Positions 33,336 through 42,025 of a stretch of DNA of 64,000 bases are shown piece after piece (the stretch's first letter is position 1; each line of letters starts with the position of its first letter). The notes below the pieces were generated by a model. The model was not told the DNA's origin. It did no database searches and saw only the letters and a program-made list of their open reading frames with translations. A program made the translations under genes and the position numbers. The DNA lies in NCBI GenBank assembly GCA_964634205.1, contig CAZWKE010000002.1, forward strand, positions 62,001-126,000, in the 5' to 3' direction. Source of the stretch: JAFGGG01 sp964634205 (lineage in GTDB: Bacteria; Spirochaetota; Spirochaetia; SZUA-6; RPPD01).

Positions 33336-36300
33336 TCATGAGCAGCCGGTGGTGCCGCCGCAGGTTTCGCACTTCAGACAGGTGCCGTTTCGCACCAGGG
33401 TAAAATGACCGCACTCGGGGCAGGGGTCGCCTTCGTATCCGAGGTGCCTTGCCTCCTGTGCCTGTTCCGCGCTGCCTCCGGCGTTGTCCCGGTTCCAGCT
33501 ATCGGTTTGGTCCTCTTGTTTTTCCATTGTGCTTGTGGCGATAAGATCATCGGGCTTTACTTGTACCAGGTCGGTCCGCTTTAAATATGAAAAAGCCAGG
33601 TCCCTGAAAATGAAGTCGATAACCGAGGTTGCCATCTTGATGTTTTCATGCCCGACAACCACCCCGTTCGGTTCAAACCGGGTGAAGGTAAAGGCATCCA
33701 CGAACTCTTCCAGCGGCACACCGTACTGCAGCCCGAGTGAGATGGCGATGGCAAAACTGTTCAGCAGGGAACGAAACGCGGCCCCCTCCTTGTGCATGTC
33801 CAGAAATATCTCTCCCAGCGAACCGTCGGCATATTCACCGGTACGCAGGAATAGGCTGTGACCGGCGATCTTGGCCTTTTGCGTATACCCGCTTCGGCGT
33901 GTGGGCAGTGGTTTTCTGTTTTTTGCGGCCGCCTGCATCCGCACGGATTCCTGCAACGACGGCTGTCCGCCGCTTCCTGCGGCGGCGGGTTTCTTCCCCT
34001 TATCCAGGATTTCCAAAAATGAATCGGTAAGCGCATCATCGCCGGGGGCAAGGGAGGTAAGGGGCTGACTCAGTTTTGAGCCGTCCCGGTAAAGCGCCAC
34101 CGCCTTAAGCATCTTTTTCCACGAAAGCAGGTAGGCGTTTTTTACGTCATCGACTCCGGCGTTGTGCGGCATGTTGATTGTTTTGGAAATGGCGCCGGAG
34201 ATAAACGGTTGAACGGCTGCCATCATCTCTATGTGCGCCTGCCAGCGGATGTGACGTTTGCCGTCTTTTCCCGCCTTGTTCGCCGTATCGAAGACCTCGT
34301 AATGTTCGGTCGAAAGGTGCGGGGCGCCCTCCATACTCATTGTGCCGCAGGCATAGTTGTTGGCCGCCCGGATATCCTCCTCAGAGAATCCCAAGGACGC
34401 AAGGAGATCGAATCCTTGGGTTTCAAGCTCTTTGACGTCAAGCTTTAATGTTTGGGTAATAAACTTTTTGCCGATAAGTGACGGGGAAAATGCGGATTTC
34501 AGGGTATGGGCGGTTTTCAACACCCCGTCAATTTTATCAAGCAGGGCCGGATCAAAGCCTTTTGCGGCCAGTGAATCATGTGAGACACCGGGCGCTCCTT
34601 TCAGGCTGCCGCGGCCCATGCAGTAATCAATAATATCTTTTATCTGTTTTTGCCCGTACCCAAGTCGCGCCAGGGCCGGCGGAATAGAAGCGTTGATTAT
34701 TTTGAAATAGCCCCCACCCGCCAGCTTTTTAAATTTAACCAGGGAAAAATCAGGCTCTATCCCCGTGGTATCGCAGTCCATGACCAGGCCGATGGTCCCG
34801 GTTGGCGCGATAACCGAAACCTGGGCGTTTCGGTACCCGTGCTTTTCTCCCAATTCCAGGGCCCGGTCCCATACCTGACGTGCACGGGTCAGCAAATCCT
34901 CGGGGCATAAAGTAAAATCAAATTCGTCGGGAGTAATGGTAAGCCCTTCATAGTCTCCGCCCTCTTTTCCGTGTATGGCACGGCGATGGTTTCGGATTAC
35001 CCGCAGCATATGGTCACGATTGCGCGTAAAACCGGGAAAGGGACCGTGTTCCGCGGCCAGACGGGCCGATGTGCTGTAGGCCTGACCGGTCAGCATGGCG
35101 GACAATACCGCGGCCATGCTTCTGCCCTTGTCGCTGTCATAAGCAACACCCATCTGCATCAGCAGGGCCCCCAGGTTGGCGAATCCCAGCCCCAGGGTGC
35201 GGAAATCGTAGCTTTTTCGGGCAATCCGGCGGCTGGGGAACTGGGCCATCACCACACTGATCTCCAGCACGATTGTCCAGAGGTGAACGGCGTGCAGAAA
35301 GGCGTCCTGTTCCATTTTCCCGCTTTGTTTATCAAAAAACGCCAGCAGATTCAGTGAGGCCAGGTTGCAGGCCGTATCGTCCAGAAACATGTATTCCGAG
35401 CAGGGGTTGGACGCACGGATTTCACCGTCAGCCGGACAGGTATGCCATTCATTGATGGTTGAATGGTACTGCAGCCCCGGGTCGGCGCAGCGCCAGGCCG
35501 CGGTGATGATCTCCTCCCATACCTTGCGCGCGGAGATACTTCTGTTGAACTTCTTGTCCGTTCTGCCGGTAAGGGTAATATCGTTGTCCTGTTCGACAGC
35601 GAACATAAACTCGTTACTGATACGCACCGAGTTGTTGGACGACTGGCCGCTTACCGTGTTATATGCTTCCTTGTCCCATTCCGTGGTATAGGTATGGATA
35701 TCCTCCAGGGTGACCCCCTGTTCCGCGAGTTTGAGTACCTGAAAAAGCAGGGTAGGCGGAATGTTTTCCCGGAGTGCCCGTTGTATTTCTTCAAGCAATG
35801 CCTGGTTTTTCAGGGGATTATACGCGTCCTCGGGAAAAAGACTCGGTTCACTTTCGGCAAGCAGCGCATAAATCCGATCGATACGGTGTTTGATTATTTT
35901 ACTGCCCGTAACCATGGCCGCAACCTTATACTCCTCCTGCACCTTCCAGTTGATAAAGTCGCTGATATCGGGGTGGTTCACATCGAGGCAGACCATCCGC
36001 GCCGCGCGCCGGGTGGTCCCTCCGCTTTTAATGGAGGAGGCGGAACGGTCACCGACCTTTAAAAATGAAAGCAGTCCGGAGGACACACCGCCGCCGCTTA
36101 GGGGTTCGTTCTTGCCCCTGATATATGAATAATTTGAACCGGTACCGGAGCCGTATTTGAACAGACGTGCCTCACGCGTCACCAGGTCCATGATGCCGTC
36201 TTCATTTACCAGATTGTCCCGCACCGACAGAATGAAACAGGCATGCGGCTGCGGCCTTTCGTAGGCGGTGGCGGATTTTTTTACCTCATTGGATTCCGGG

Positions 36301-36749
36301 TCAACGTAATAGTGGCCCTGGGGCGGCCCGCTGATTCCATAGACGGAAAACAATCCCGTGTTAAACCACTGCGGTGAATTGGGAGCGGCCATCTGGTGGG
36401 CCAGCATATGGATAAGCTCATCATAAAAAGCGGATGCGTCTTCGGGGCCGTCAAAATAGTTATATCTGTTTCCCCATTCCGTCCAGGTATGTGCCAGGCG
36501 GTGGAACACCTGGCGTGCGTCATGTTCTCCGCCGCCCCTACCGTCCTGCTGTGGTACCCCGGTCTTGCGGAAGTATTTTTGTGCCAAAATATCTACGGCA
36601 ATTTGAGACCAGAAATCAGGAACGATTACATTATCCTGGTGAAAGATAACCTTGCCGTCCAGGCTTTTTATCTCCGAGGTACGGGGTACAAAATTTATTC
36701 CCTGGTAAGGATCCTGCCCTTTACGGGTGAAGTAACGTGAAATTTTCAC
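33336..36749 (-). CDS. nrdJ: Adenosylcobalamin-dependent (class II) ribonucleotide reductase
   Basis: 1137 residues from GTG 36749 with GGAGGG upstream. Class II features: substrate Cys region QPHACFILSV, FKYGSGTGSNYS, the active-site loop NPCSEYMFLDDTACNLASLN (N-x-C-x-E), and VIAPTGTIGLVMDCDTTG. The C-terminus has a TSCS-type region replaced by a zinc ribbon, CPECGHFTLVRNGTCLKCE. Makes deoxynucleotides with or without oxygen if B12 is available. No cobalamin riboswitch is visible in the ~95 nt upstream. Confidence 0.97.
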   Translation of the reverse strand: MKISRYFTRKGQDPYQGINFVPRTSEIKSLDGKVIFHQDNVIVPDFWSQIAVDILAQKYFRKTGVPQQDGRGGGEHDARQVFHRLAHTWTEWGNRYNYFDGPEDASAFYDELIHMLAHQMAAPNSPQWFNTGLFSVYGISGPPQGHYYVDPESNEVKKSATAYERPQPHACFILSVRDNLVNEDGIMDLVTREARLFKYGSGTGSNYSYIRGKNEPLSGGGVSSGLLSFLKVGDRSASSIKSGGTTRRAARMVCLDVNHPDISDFINWKVQEEYKVAAMVTGSKIIKHRIDRIYALLAESEPSLFPEDAYNPLKNQALLEEIQRALRENIPPTLLFQVLKLAEQGVTLEDIHTYTTEWDKEAYNTVSGQSSNNSVRISNEFMFAVEQDNDITLTGRTDKKFNRSISARKVWEEIITAAWRCADPGLQYHSTINEWHTCPADGEIRASNPCSEYMFLDDTACNLASLNLLAFFDKQSGKMEQDAFLHAVHLWTIVLEISVVMAQFPSRRIARKSYDFRTLGLGFANLGALLMQMGVAYDSDKGRSMAAVLSAMLTGQAYSTSARLAAEHGPFPGFTRNRDHMLRVIRNHRRAIHGKEGGDYEGLTITPDEFDFTLCPEDLLTRARQVWDRALELGEKHGYRNAQVSVIAPTGTIGLVMDCDTTGIEPDFSLVKFKKLAGGGYFKIINASIPPALARLGYGQKQIKDIIDYCMGRGSLKGAPGVSHDSLAAKGFDPALLDKIDGVLKTAHTLKSAFSPSLIGKKFITQTLKLDVKELETQGFDLLASLGFSEEDIRAANNYACGTMSMEGAPHLSTEHYEVFDTANKAGKDGKRHIRWQAHIEMMAAVQPFISGAISKTINMPHNAGVDDVKNAYLLSWKKMLKAVALYRDGSKLSQPLTSLAPGDDALTDSFLEILDKGKKPAAAGSGGQPSLQESVRMQAAAKNRKPLPTRRSGYTQKAKIAGHSLFLRTGEYADGSLGEIFLDMHKEGAAFRSLLNSFAIAISLGLQYGVPLEEFVDAFTFTRFEPNGVVVGHENIKMATSVIDFIFRDLAFSYLKRTDLVQVKPDDLIATSTMEKQEDQTDSWNRDNAGGSAEQAQEARHLGYEGDPCPECGHFTLVRNGTCLKCETCGGTTGCS

Positions 36750-36844
36750 TGGTATGGCCCTCCGCCTTCAAGTATTGTTTTTTTGCTTCTGTCGCGGCCG
36801 TTGCCCGGGATCATACAAGAGGAAACGTAAGCTCTGCTGTTTGT

Positions 36845-38362
36845 TTAAGAGGTTGTTTCCTGAGTAAAGATTAAGGGTTCCTCGATTTTTTCCGTAATAC
36901 CGTACACACTGACCCTGGCCGGGATCAATGTAAGTGTTTTCTGTATATTGTTGTCTCTTTTTTCTTCTTTATATTTCAGAATAAAAACCTTGTTCTTGGT
37001 CGACAACCCGCTTTGCATAATAAACTTTAAAAAAAGTACATCGATATACGCACCTTTCTGGCGTATCTTATAGACCGTATACCCCCCGTCAAGGCTTGCG
37101 GCTTTCTTGTCTATCCAGGTAAAATACGGTTTTTCAAACAGCAGAATTTGATTATCCTTGCTTTTGAAACGGCCCTCAAGACCCAGAGAAATCGGCTCGC
37201 ACACATGATGCATGTGGGGAAAGATGCTGTCTTGCAGTTCCTTTTTCACCTTCACATACGTACCGCCCCATTGCTCATGCTCCGAGGGTTCGGAAATGGA
37301 AAGTTTTATCTGGTCTATCATTGTCAGTTTGACATTAAACTGGGGACTGATGGACTGCAGGAGCTTGTTTTGTGAGAAAATCGTTAAATTCTTATAAAAC
37401 TGTTTTGATCCTTTCCATTCGTAGATTTCCTGTACATCATTCGAATAGAGAACAATCTCCTTGTTCTCACGGTCAAAAAAAAGTATTACGTCGTTTTTTG
37501 AGCCATCTTCAGCCTGTTTCAATCTGTACCAGAACCCCTGCAAATAATCTTCAAAAAGATCCGGTGTGCGGCTGCTGATAATGGTATTCAGCTGCGATTC
37601 CTCAACCTTCTCGCTTGAAAGGCGTACGGAAGATTCGAGTTCGTAACGCCCGGACGGCCGAAAAAATGAATAGGTTTCTTTGATGATATGTGAGGCGGGT
37701 TCGGGTCCCGGACCGCTTCTATACGCGATAATGGGGAAGCTGTCTCCAAAGGTAAAACCCTCCTGGTAACTTGCAGTCCGTTCGCTTTCCAAAATGTCGA
37801 TGGTACCGTCCGTGATGATTTTACAAATCGGGTAATAATTAATTTCCAGACCGGACTGTGGAGTACGGCGGAAAATATTGAGAGTAAGGTCTCCGTTGTT
37901 GTTTGTTCCATGGCAGACTATTTCAAGCTGATGGTCTCCCACCATATCCTTCAGGTTTACGGTAAAGGTATTTACCTGTACCGCATCGGTTTCGGCCTGC
38001 CATGTTTTTACATAATGACCGCGCACACTGTCAAAATCCGCAAGCATTACGATGATGGGGGACTCGGGTTCAAGCTTGGATTTAATGGCAATGATCTGCT
38101 CGTCCGCGGCGTCAACATCCAGGTTTTTATTGATTACCTGGATGGGTATATAATCCACCGGAAGTGATATCTCTATATTCTGCTTTTCATAATAATTTGC
38201 ACCCGTTTCCATAGTAAGTTCCGTATGGGTTTCAAACTGTGTGCCTTCAATTTTCGGAATGATCTTTTTGGTATGCGGGGCAGGTTCCTGCTGTTTACTT
38301 TGTGAGTTGCAGCCCAAAATAAATAACAGGCAAACCAGCACGGGAAGGAATGTACGTCTCAT
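36845..38362 (-). CDS. Lipoprotein, possibly pallilysin-related
   Basis: 505 residues. Signal peptide FLPVLVCLLFILGC with a clean lipobox. The mature part has two regions: an N-terminal one with repeated IIAIKSKLEPESPIIVMLAD and DHQLEIVCHGTNNNGDLTLN patterns, and a C-terminal beta-rich one. T. pallidum carries the VWA protein TP0750 and the pallilysin lipoprotein TP0751 near cfpA, so a pallilysin-related identity is possible by position, but I see no HEXXH protease motif. Its ATG overlaps the nrnA-like stop (TAATG), showing translational coupling. Function unproven. Confidence 0.7.
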   Translation of the reverse strand: MRRTFLPVLVCLLFILGCNSQSKQQEPAPHTKKIIPKIEGTQFETHTELTMETGANYYEKQNIEISLPVDYIPIQVINKNLDVDAADEQIIAIKSKLEPESPIIVMLADFDSVRGHYVKTWQAETDAVQVNTFTVNLKDMVGDHQLEIVCHGTNNNGDLTLNIFRRTPQSGLEINYYPICKIITDGTIDILESERTASYQEGFTFGDSFPIIAYRSGPGPEPASHIIKETYSFFRPSGRYELESSVRLSSEKVEESQLNTIISSRTPDLFEDYLQGFWYRLKQAEDGSKNDVILFFDRENKEIVLYSNDVQEIYEWKGSKQFYKNLTIFSQNKLLQSISPQFNVKLTMIDQIKLSISEPSEHEQWGGTYVKVKKELQDSIFPHMHHVCEPISLGLEGRFKSKDNQILLFEKPYFTWIDKKAASLDGGYTVYKIRQKGAYIDVLFLKFIMQSGLSTKNKVFILKYKEEKRDNNIQKTLTLIPARVSVYGITEKIEEPLIFTQETTS

Positions 38363-39345
38363 TATTCATCTTTAAAATATTTTTTTAATTTGTGCAATAC
38401 TTTCTTGTGGATTATTTCCTGGGATTCTTTGCATTTGAAACCGGCCGCGTTTTTATGCCCACCGCCCCCGAAACTGCGCGCGATTTCCACGACATCGATG
38501 TTCCCCTTGGACCGGAGTGAGCAGCGGAGCAGACCGTTTAAATCCTGCTTAAAGAAGATTGAAACCCGGATGGCCTCGGCTTTGAGTGGAATGTTGATTA
38601 TCTGGTCCGCCTCTTCGTATTTGGAGCCGGATTCGGTGATGGTTTCCTTGGTCATGGTCTGAATCGCCACATGATTGTTCAGTTCCAGCTGCAGGCTGGA
38701 AAGCACCCGTGATTCAAGAATAACCGAAGAGATGGAGTTGCACTCGTATACCCGCGAAAATACATAGTTGGGATTTACCCCCAGGGTCACCATTTCATAG
38801 GCGATCTTGAAGGTGGTGGCCGTGGTTTTGGGATAGACGAACGATCCCGTATCATAGACAATCGCGGTGTAAAGGGCGTGCGCCATGGGGAGGTCAATTT
38901 CCGCGTTCATTTCCTGAAACAGCAGGTAAAGCAGTTCCGCCGTGGAGGAAGCCCCGCGCTGAATGAGGTTTCCGGACTGCACCGCGATATCGCTGTCATG
39001 ATGATCGATAATAAAATATTGTTTTACATGCGGAAGAACAAAATCAGCGATAATGCCGATATTGTTGGTATCATTGGTGTCCAGGATAAAAAGTACATAA
39101 TCCGACAGGTCCCCCGGAAGCTGGCTTTTGTTTTTCAGCACTTTGACGTCATTGTCCACATCCACAAACCGGAATTTGAACGGGGTGGCGTCCGAATTAA
39201 GAATCTTCACCGTTTTCCCCATTTTTTTCAGGACCATGGTGAGTGCGCATTCGCTGCCGATCGCGTCTCCGTCCGGGGTTTCATGGGCGGTGAGAATGAA
39301 TTTTTGATTTTGTTCGATAAAATCGATTACCGGTTTAAAAAACAT
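38362..39345 (-). CDS. nrnA: DHH-family phosphoesterase (NrnA-like)
   Basis: 327 residues with all DHH/DHHA1 signatures: HETPDGDAIGSECAL (motif I), ILDTNDT (II), IIDHHDSD (III), and RSFGGGGHKNAAGF at the DHHA1 domain. NrnA enzymes degrade nanoRNA and dephosphorylate pAp, using Mn2+ in the cytoplasm; related ones hydrolyse cyclic dinucleotides. It follows the GlgD-like gene by 3 nt and overlaps the next lipoprotein gene, so the three form an operon. Confidence 0.85.
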   Translation of the reverse strand: MFFKPVIDFIEQNQKFILTAHETPDGDAIGSECALTMVLKKMGKTVKILNSDATPFKFRFVDVDNDVKVLKNKSQLPGDLSDYVLFILDTNDTNNIGIIADFVLPHVKQYFIIDHHDSDIAVQSGNLIQRGASSTAELLYLLFQEMNAEIDLPMAHALYTAIVYDTGSFVYPKTTATTFKIAYEMVTLGVNPNYVFSRVYECNSISSVILESRVLSSLQLELNNHVAIQTMTKETITESGSKYEEADQIINIPLKAEAIRVSIFFKQDLNGLLRCSLRSKGNIDVVEIARSFGGGGHKNAAGFKCKESQEIIHKKVLHKLKKYFKDE

Positions 39346-39348
39346 TTT

Positions 39349-40482
39349 TTACCCGCCTACGATACTTTCTCCTTTTTTCAGTTTTTTCTGCTGTTTTATT
39401 CTCTGAGGTGATATATCGGCGGCGATGAAACATCCGGCTTGGATACTGCTGCCTTTCGGGATCCGTGCGTTCATGCCCAGTGCCGTCACCCCATTGTGCA
39501 CCTGCCCCGGAAAGGTGATGTTTTTCAGGGAATGGGAGAGTTCTCCGATATGACAGTTGCCTTCGATATTAGAGGTCGCGCCCGGCTCAGACTTTTCATT
39601 GGGTAAAATCAGGGTGTTTTTTATCAGTGAGTTATTCCCGATTTTATTGTTATTTAATATTACCGAGTTTATGACCTGTGCGTCTTTCCTGACGGTGACA
39701 TTAGGAAAAAGGATTGAGTTTTCCACAAGTCCGTATACCTCCACTCCCCGGGAGAGAAACGAGTTTTTTACACTGCCGGCTGACGCGATATAGGATTCTT
39801 TTGTTGTCTCGTTATGCTTGTATATACGGGGCAGGGCGTCGGTGAAGCTTTCGTCACAGGCATAGTCCACGTAATTGAGATTCTCGTTAAAGTATTGCAT
39901 AAGATTATAATGGAAAAATACTTTGCCTGAGAGATCCTCTATACTTTCGAATGAATGGTGCAGCACCTGCCCGATCAATGCCTTTAAAAAATGTGTTTCC
40001 GCGGCCAGTCTGCTTTTGTTTTTTTCTATCAGCTCAACAAGTCGCTGCTTGGTTACAATAAAAAGGTCCAGGGGAATATGGTCAACGGAGATTTTAATCA
40101 TATCATACGGTAATTTTTGGGTTAAGGCGAGAAGTTCACGTCCCGCGAACATTGAGACAAAGGACAGGGCACTAATAATAAAAATATCCTGCGGCAGCTC
40201 ATGTATCCGTGTTAAAAACACATCCGCCGCGTCCTCTGCCGGAAGAGAAACGGTCAGGATACCGTGCCAGCGTTCCCCGATAAAATCCAGCTGCTTTTGC
40301 AGGTACTCCGGGGCCCAGACAAGTGTTGCCGCCTGCTCGCAAACGGAGAAATTCGAGTGAAAAAAATCAATGATGTAGTAATTGCCCCAAAAAGGCAGAC
40401 CACTCGCCGGGTAGTCCGTAATAAACCCGGGTATATTTTCGGGTAAACCGATTTCACATAATAATAGCGCGGATGTCTGCAT
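39349..40482 (-). CDS. GlgD-like protein without a nucleotide-binding motif
   Basis: 377 residues. The C-terminal third is a left-handed beta-helix in the order seen in GlgC/GlgD (SVKNSFLSRGVEVYGLVENS, ILFPNVTVRKDAQV). The N-terminal domain keeps GlgC-like landmarks (ASGLPFWGNYYIIDF, QQAA-like EQAATLVW) but has no G-G-x-G-T-R-L loop at the start. It is thus more like the catalytically silent GlgD than an active ADP-glucose pyrophosphorylase. No GlgC partner is in the window. First gene of an operon with nrnA and a lipoprotein. Confidence 0.65.
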   Translation of the reverse strand: MQTSALLLCEIGLPENIPGFITDYPASGLPFWGNYYIIDFFHSNFSVCEQAATLVWAPEYLQKQLDFIGERWHGILTVSLPAEDAADVFLTRIHELPQDIFIISALSFVSMFAGRELLALTQKLPYDMIKISVDHIPLDLFIVTKQRLVELIEKNKSRLAAETHFLKALIGQVLHHSFESIEDLSGKVFFHYNLMQYFNENLNYVDYACDESFTDALPRIYKHNETTKESYIASAGSVKNSFLSRGVEVYGLVENSILFPNVTVRKDAQVINSVILNNNKIGNNSLIKNTLILPNEKSEPGATSNIEGNCHIGELSHSLKNITFPGQVHNGVTALGMNARIPKGSSIQAGCFIAADISPQRIKQQKKLKKGESIVGG

Positions 40483-40488
40483 TATATA

Positions 40489-41877
40489 CTATTTTCGTAG
40501 TGTAACGTGCAATCTTCTGCCTGAAGACGACATTACCTCTATTCTTTCACCGAGAATATTTCCTTTCGTTTTTTTCACGGCAGGGATACGGTCCTCTTTT
40601 AACACCTCCATTTTTATGGCCCCTTCCTGTCCGGTAAGTTTGGCGATGCTGCGCAGGGAATGTTGGGCCGTTACGGAGAGCATGTCCAGGCTTTCGTTTA
40701 AGTACATCACATGGCCGCGCCTAATGCTGAAGGTATCTTTGCCTTCCTTCAACGGCTCTTCCTCCACGATCAGTTTGAAAAAGATTGTGTGTGCTTTTGC
40801 ACTCTTTCTGATAAGCAGAATCAGGAGTACGACAATAGCCGCAACCAGCACTATTCCGGCCGGAATAATCCAGGGATAGTTTTCCAGCAGGCTGTTCACG
40901 TGGACCTCTGCCTCAATCCTTCCCGGCGTAAAAATCGCCTGGCTGGAAAAAGAAAAGGAGATATCACCCGTATAATCACCGGGTGCCAGATCCGCCGGTA
41001 TTTGCAGGGGAATATTCACCTGCACACTCTGGTCCGGCTGCACGGAAAAACGAAACTCTTTGGCAAGCAGGTGCTGCTCACCGGCCTTGCCCGAATAAAA
41101 GGTGACATCATTTATGGTAATTTCCTGATCAGAGGAAAATCCGCTGCTGGAGAGGGTCAGGGGAAGGCTGGCCTTGCCGCCGCCTCCAACCGAAATTTTC
41201 TGCGGCTGCGAGGTGATCTTCACAATTCCGCCGGGTTCCTGGACACTTTCGGAAATATCCTTTTCCGTGGGATTTTCCGGAATTTCGGTATAGGTACCGG
41301 ACATCTTTTCGGCCATTTCTTTGACGATGGAGCTGCCGCCGCTTACCAGGAACTGGACCTTCCAGCCATTTTTGGCGATTTCCGTATAGGCGTTTTGCAA
41401 CAGCTCGTGGTTTATCTTACCGCCCGGTTGTGTATATTTACTCCAGGGTGCGGTCTGCTCCCCGTCGGTTATCATAATAAGGAATTTGTCGCGGTTATCA
41501 TCCGCGTGGGCCTTCATTTCCAGCTCCAGTACGTCAAGCGCGTTTCCGATATCGGTCCACGGATGGTTGGCCATAAAATGAGAGACCTTCGCTTTGGCTT
41601 TTTCCAGGTCTTCCTTGCTGTTGATAGGCATTGAAATGGGCACTTCTGTGGTAGCATAAAAGATGATAATGAGGAGATAATCACCGACCTGCACGTAATT
41701 CTCCAAAAGGTCGTTGTTTATGTAATCTTTTACCGCTGAAATCTCCTGGGCCATGGATTTTGAGACATCCACCGCCATCATTACGTCGATTGGGGGGCGT
41801 TCATCCGCCAAACCGAGAGTAGTTACCGCTACCATTAAGATAATAAGGAAGAAAATCCTCTTTTGAAGTGTTGTCAT
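40489..41877 (-). CDS. VWA-domain protein with membrane anchor
   Basis: 462 residues. Cleavable-looking signal peptide (IFFLIILMVAVTTLGLADE). VWA domain at about 30-210 with a MIDAS DVSKSM (DxSxS), a Thr in HPWTDIGNALD and ITDGEQ. A beta-rich region follows, then a membrane helix (WIIPAGIVLVAAIVVLLILLI, about 337-357) and a cytoplasmic tail with an FHA-like feel (SIRRGHVMYLN). So a periplasmic metal-dependent binding domain tied to a cytoplasmic domain. T. pallidum has a VWA protein (TP0750) near cfpA; orthology is possible. It diverges from cfpA. Confidence 0.75.
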   Translation of the reverse strand: MTTLQKRIFFLIILMVAVTTLGLADERPPIDVMMAVDVSKSMAQEISAVKDYINNDLLENYVQVGDYLLIIIFYATTEVPISMPINSKEDLEKAKAKVSHFMANHPWTDIGNALDVLELEMKAHADDNRDKFLIMITDGEQTAPWSKYTQPGGKINHELLQNAYTEIAKNGWKVQFLVSGGSSIVKEMAEKMSGTYTEIPENPTEKDISESVQEPGGIVKITSQPQKISVGGGGKASLPLTLSSSGFSSDQEITINDVTFYSGKAGEQHLLAKEFRFSVQPDQSVQVNIPLQIPADLAPGDYTGDISFSFSSQAIFTPGRIEAEVHVNSLLENYPWIIPAGIVLVAAIVVLLILLIRKSAKAHTIFFKLIVEEEPLKEGKDTFSIRRGHVMYLNESLDMLSVTAQHSLRSIAKLTGQEGAIKMEVLKEDRIPAVKKTKGNILGERIEVMSSSGRRLHVTLRK

Positions 41878-41940
41878 CGCATCTGCCTCCTTTTTTCACA
41901 TACTTCTATAATGCATTATAATTAATTTAATTGGAAGTGT

Positions 41941-41955
41941 AAAAAAAAAAAAAAA
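41941..41955. repeat. 15-base A tract in the VWA-cfpA gap
   Basis: An unbroken run of 15 A on the plus strand, about 70 nt before the cfpA ATG and 64 nt before the VWA gene start. Tracts of this length tend to change length by slippage and could alter promoter spacing on either side. Confidence 0.9.
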
Positions 41956-42025
41956 GTTACTTTACTTTTTACCTTGAATGTGAATAATCTATTAATAATA
42001 AATACTTAAAATTAAGGAGAGTAAT

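Noticed and set aside
33300..36844. Cobalamin riboswitch before nrdJ.
   Set aside because: Only about 95 nt separate nrdJ from the next gene and no B12-box sequence is visible.
40489..41877. VWA protein as part of a MoxR/BatA-type system.
   Set aside because: No MoxR AAA+ ATPase or second Bat-type gene lies nearby.
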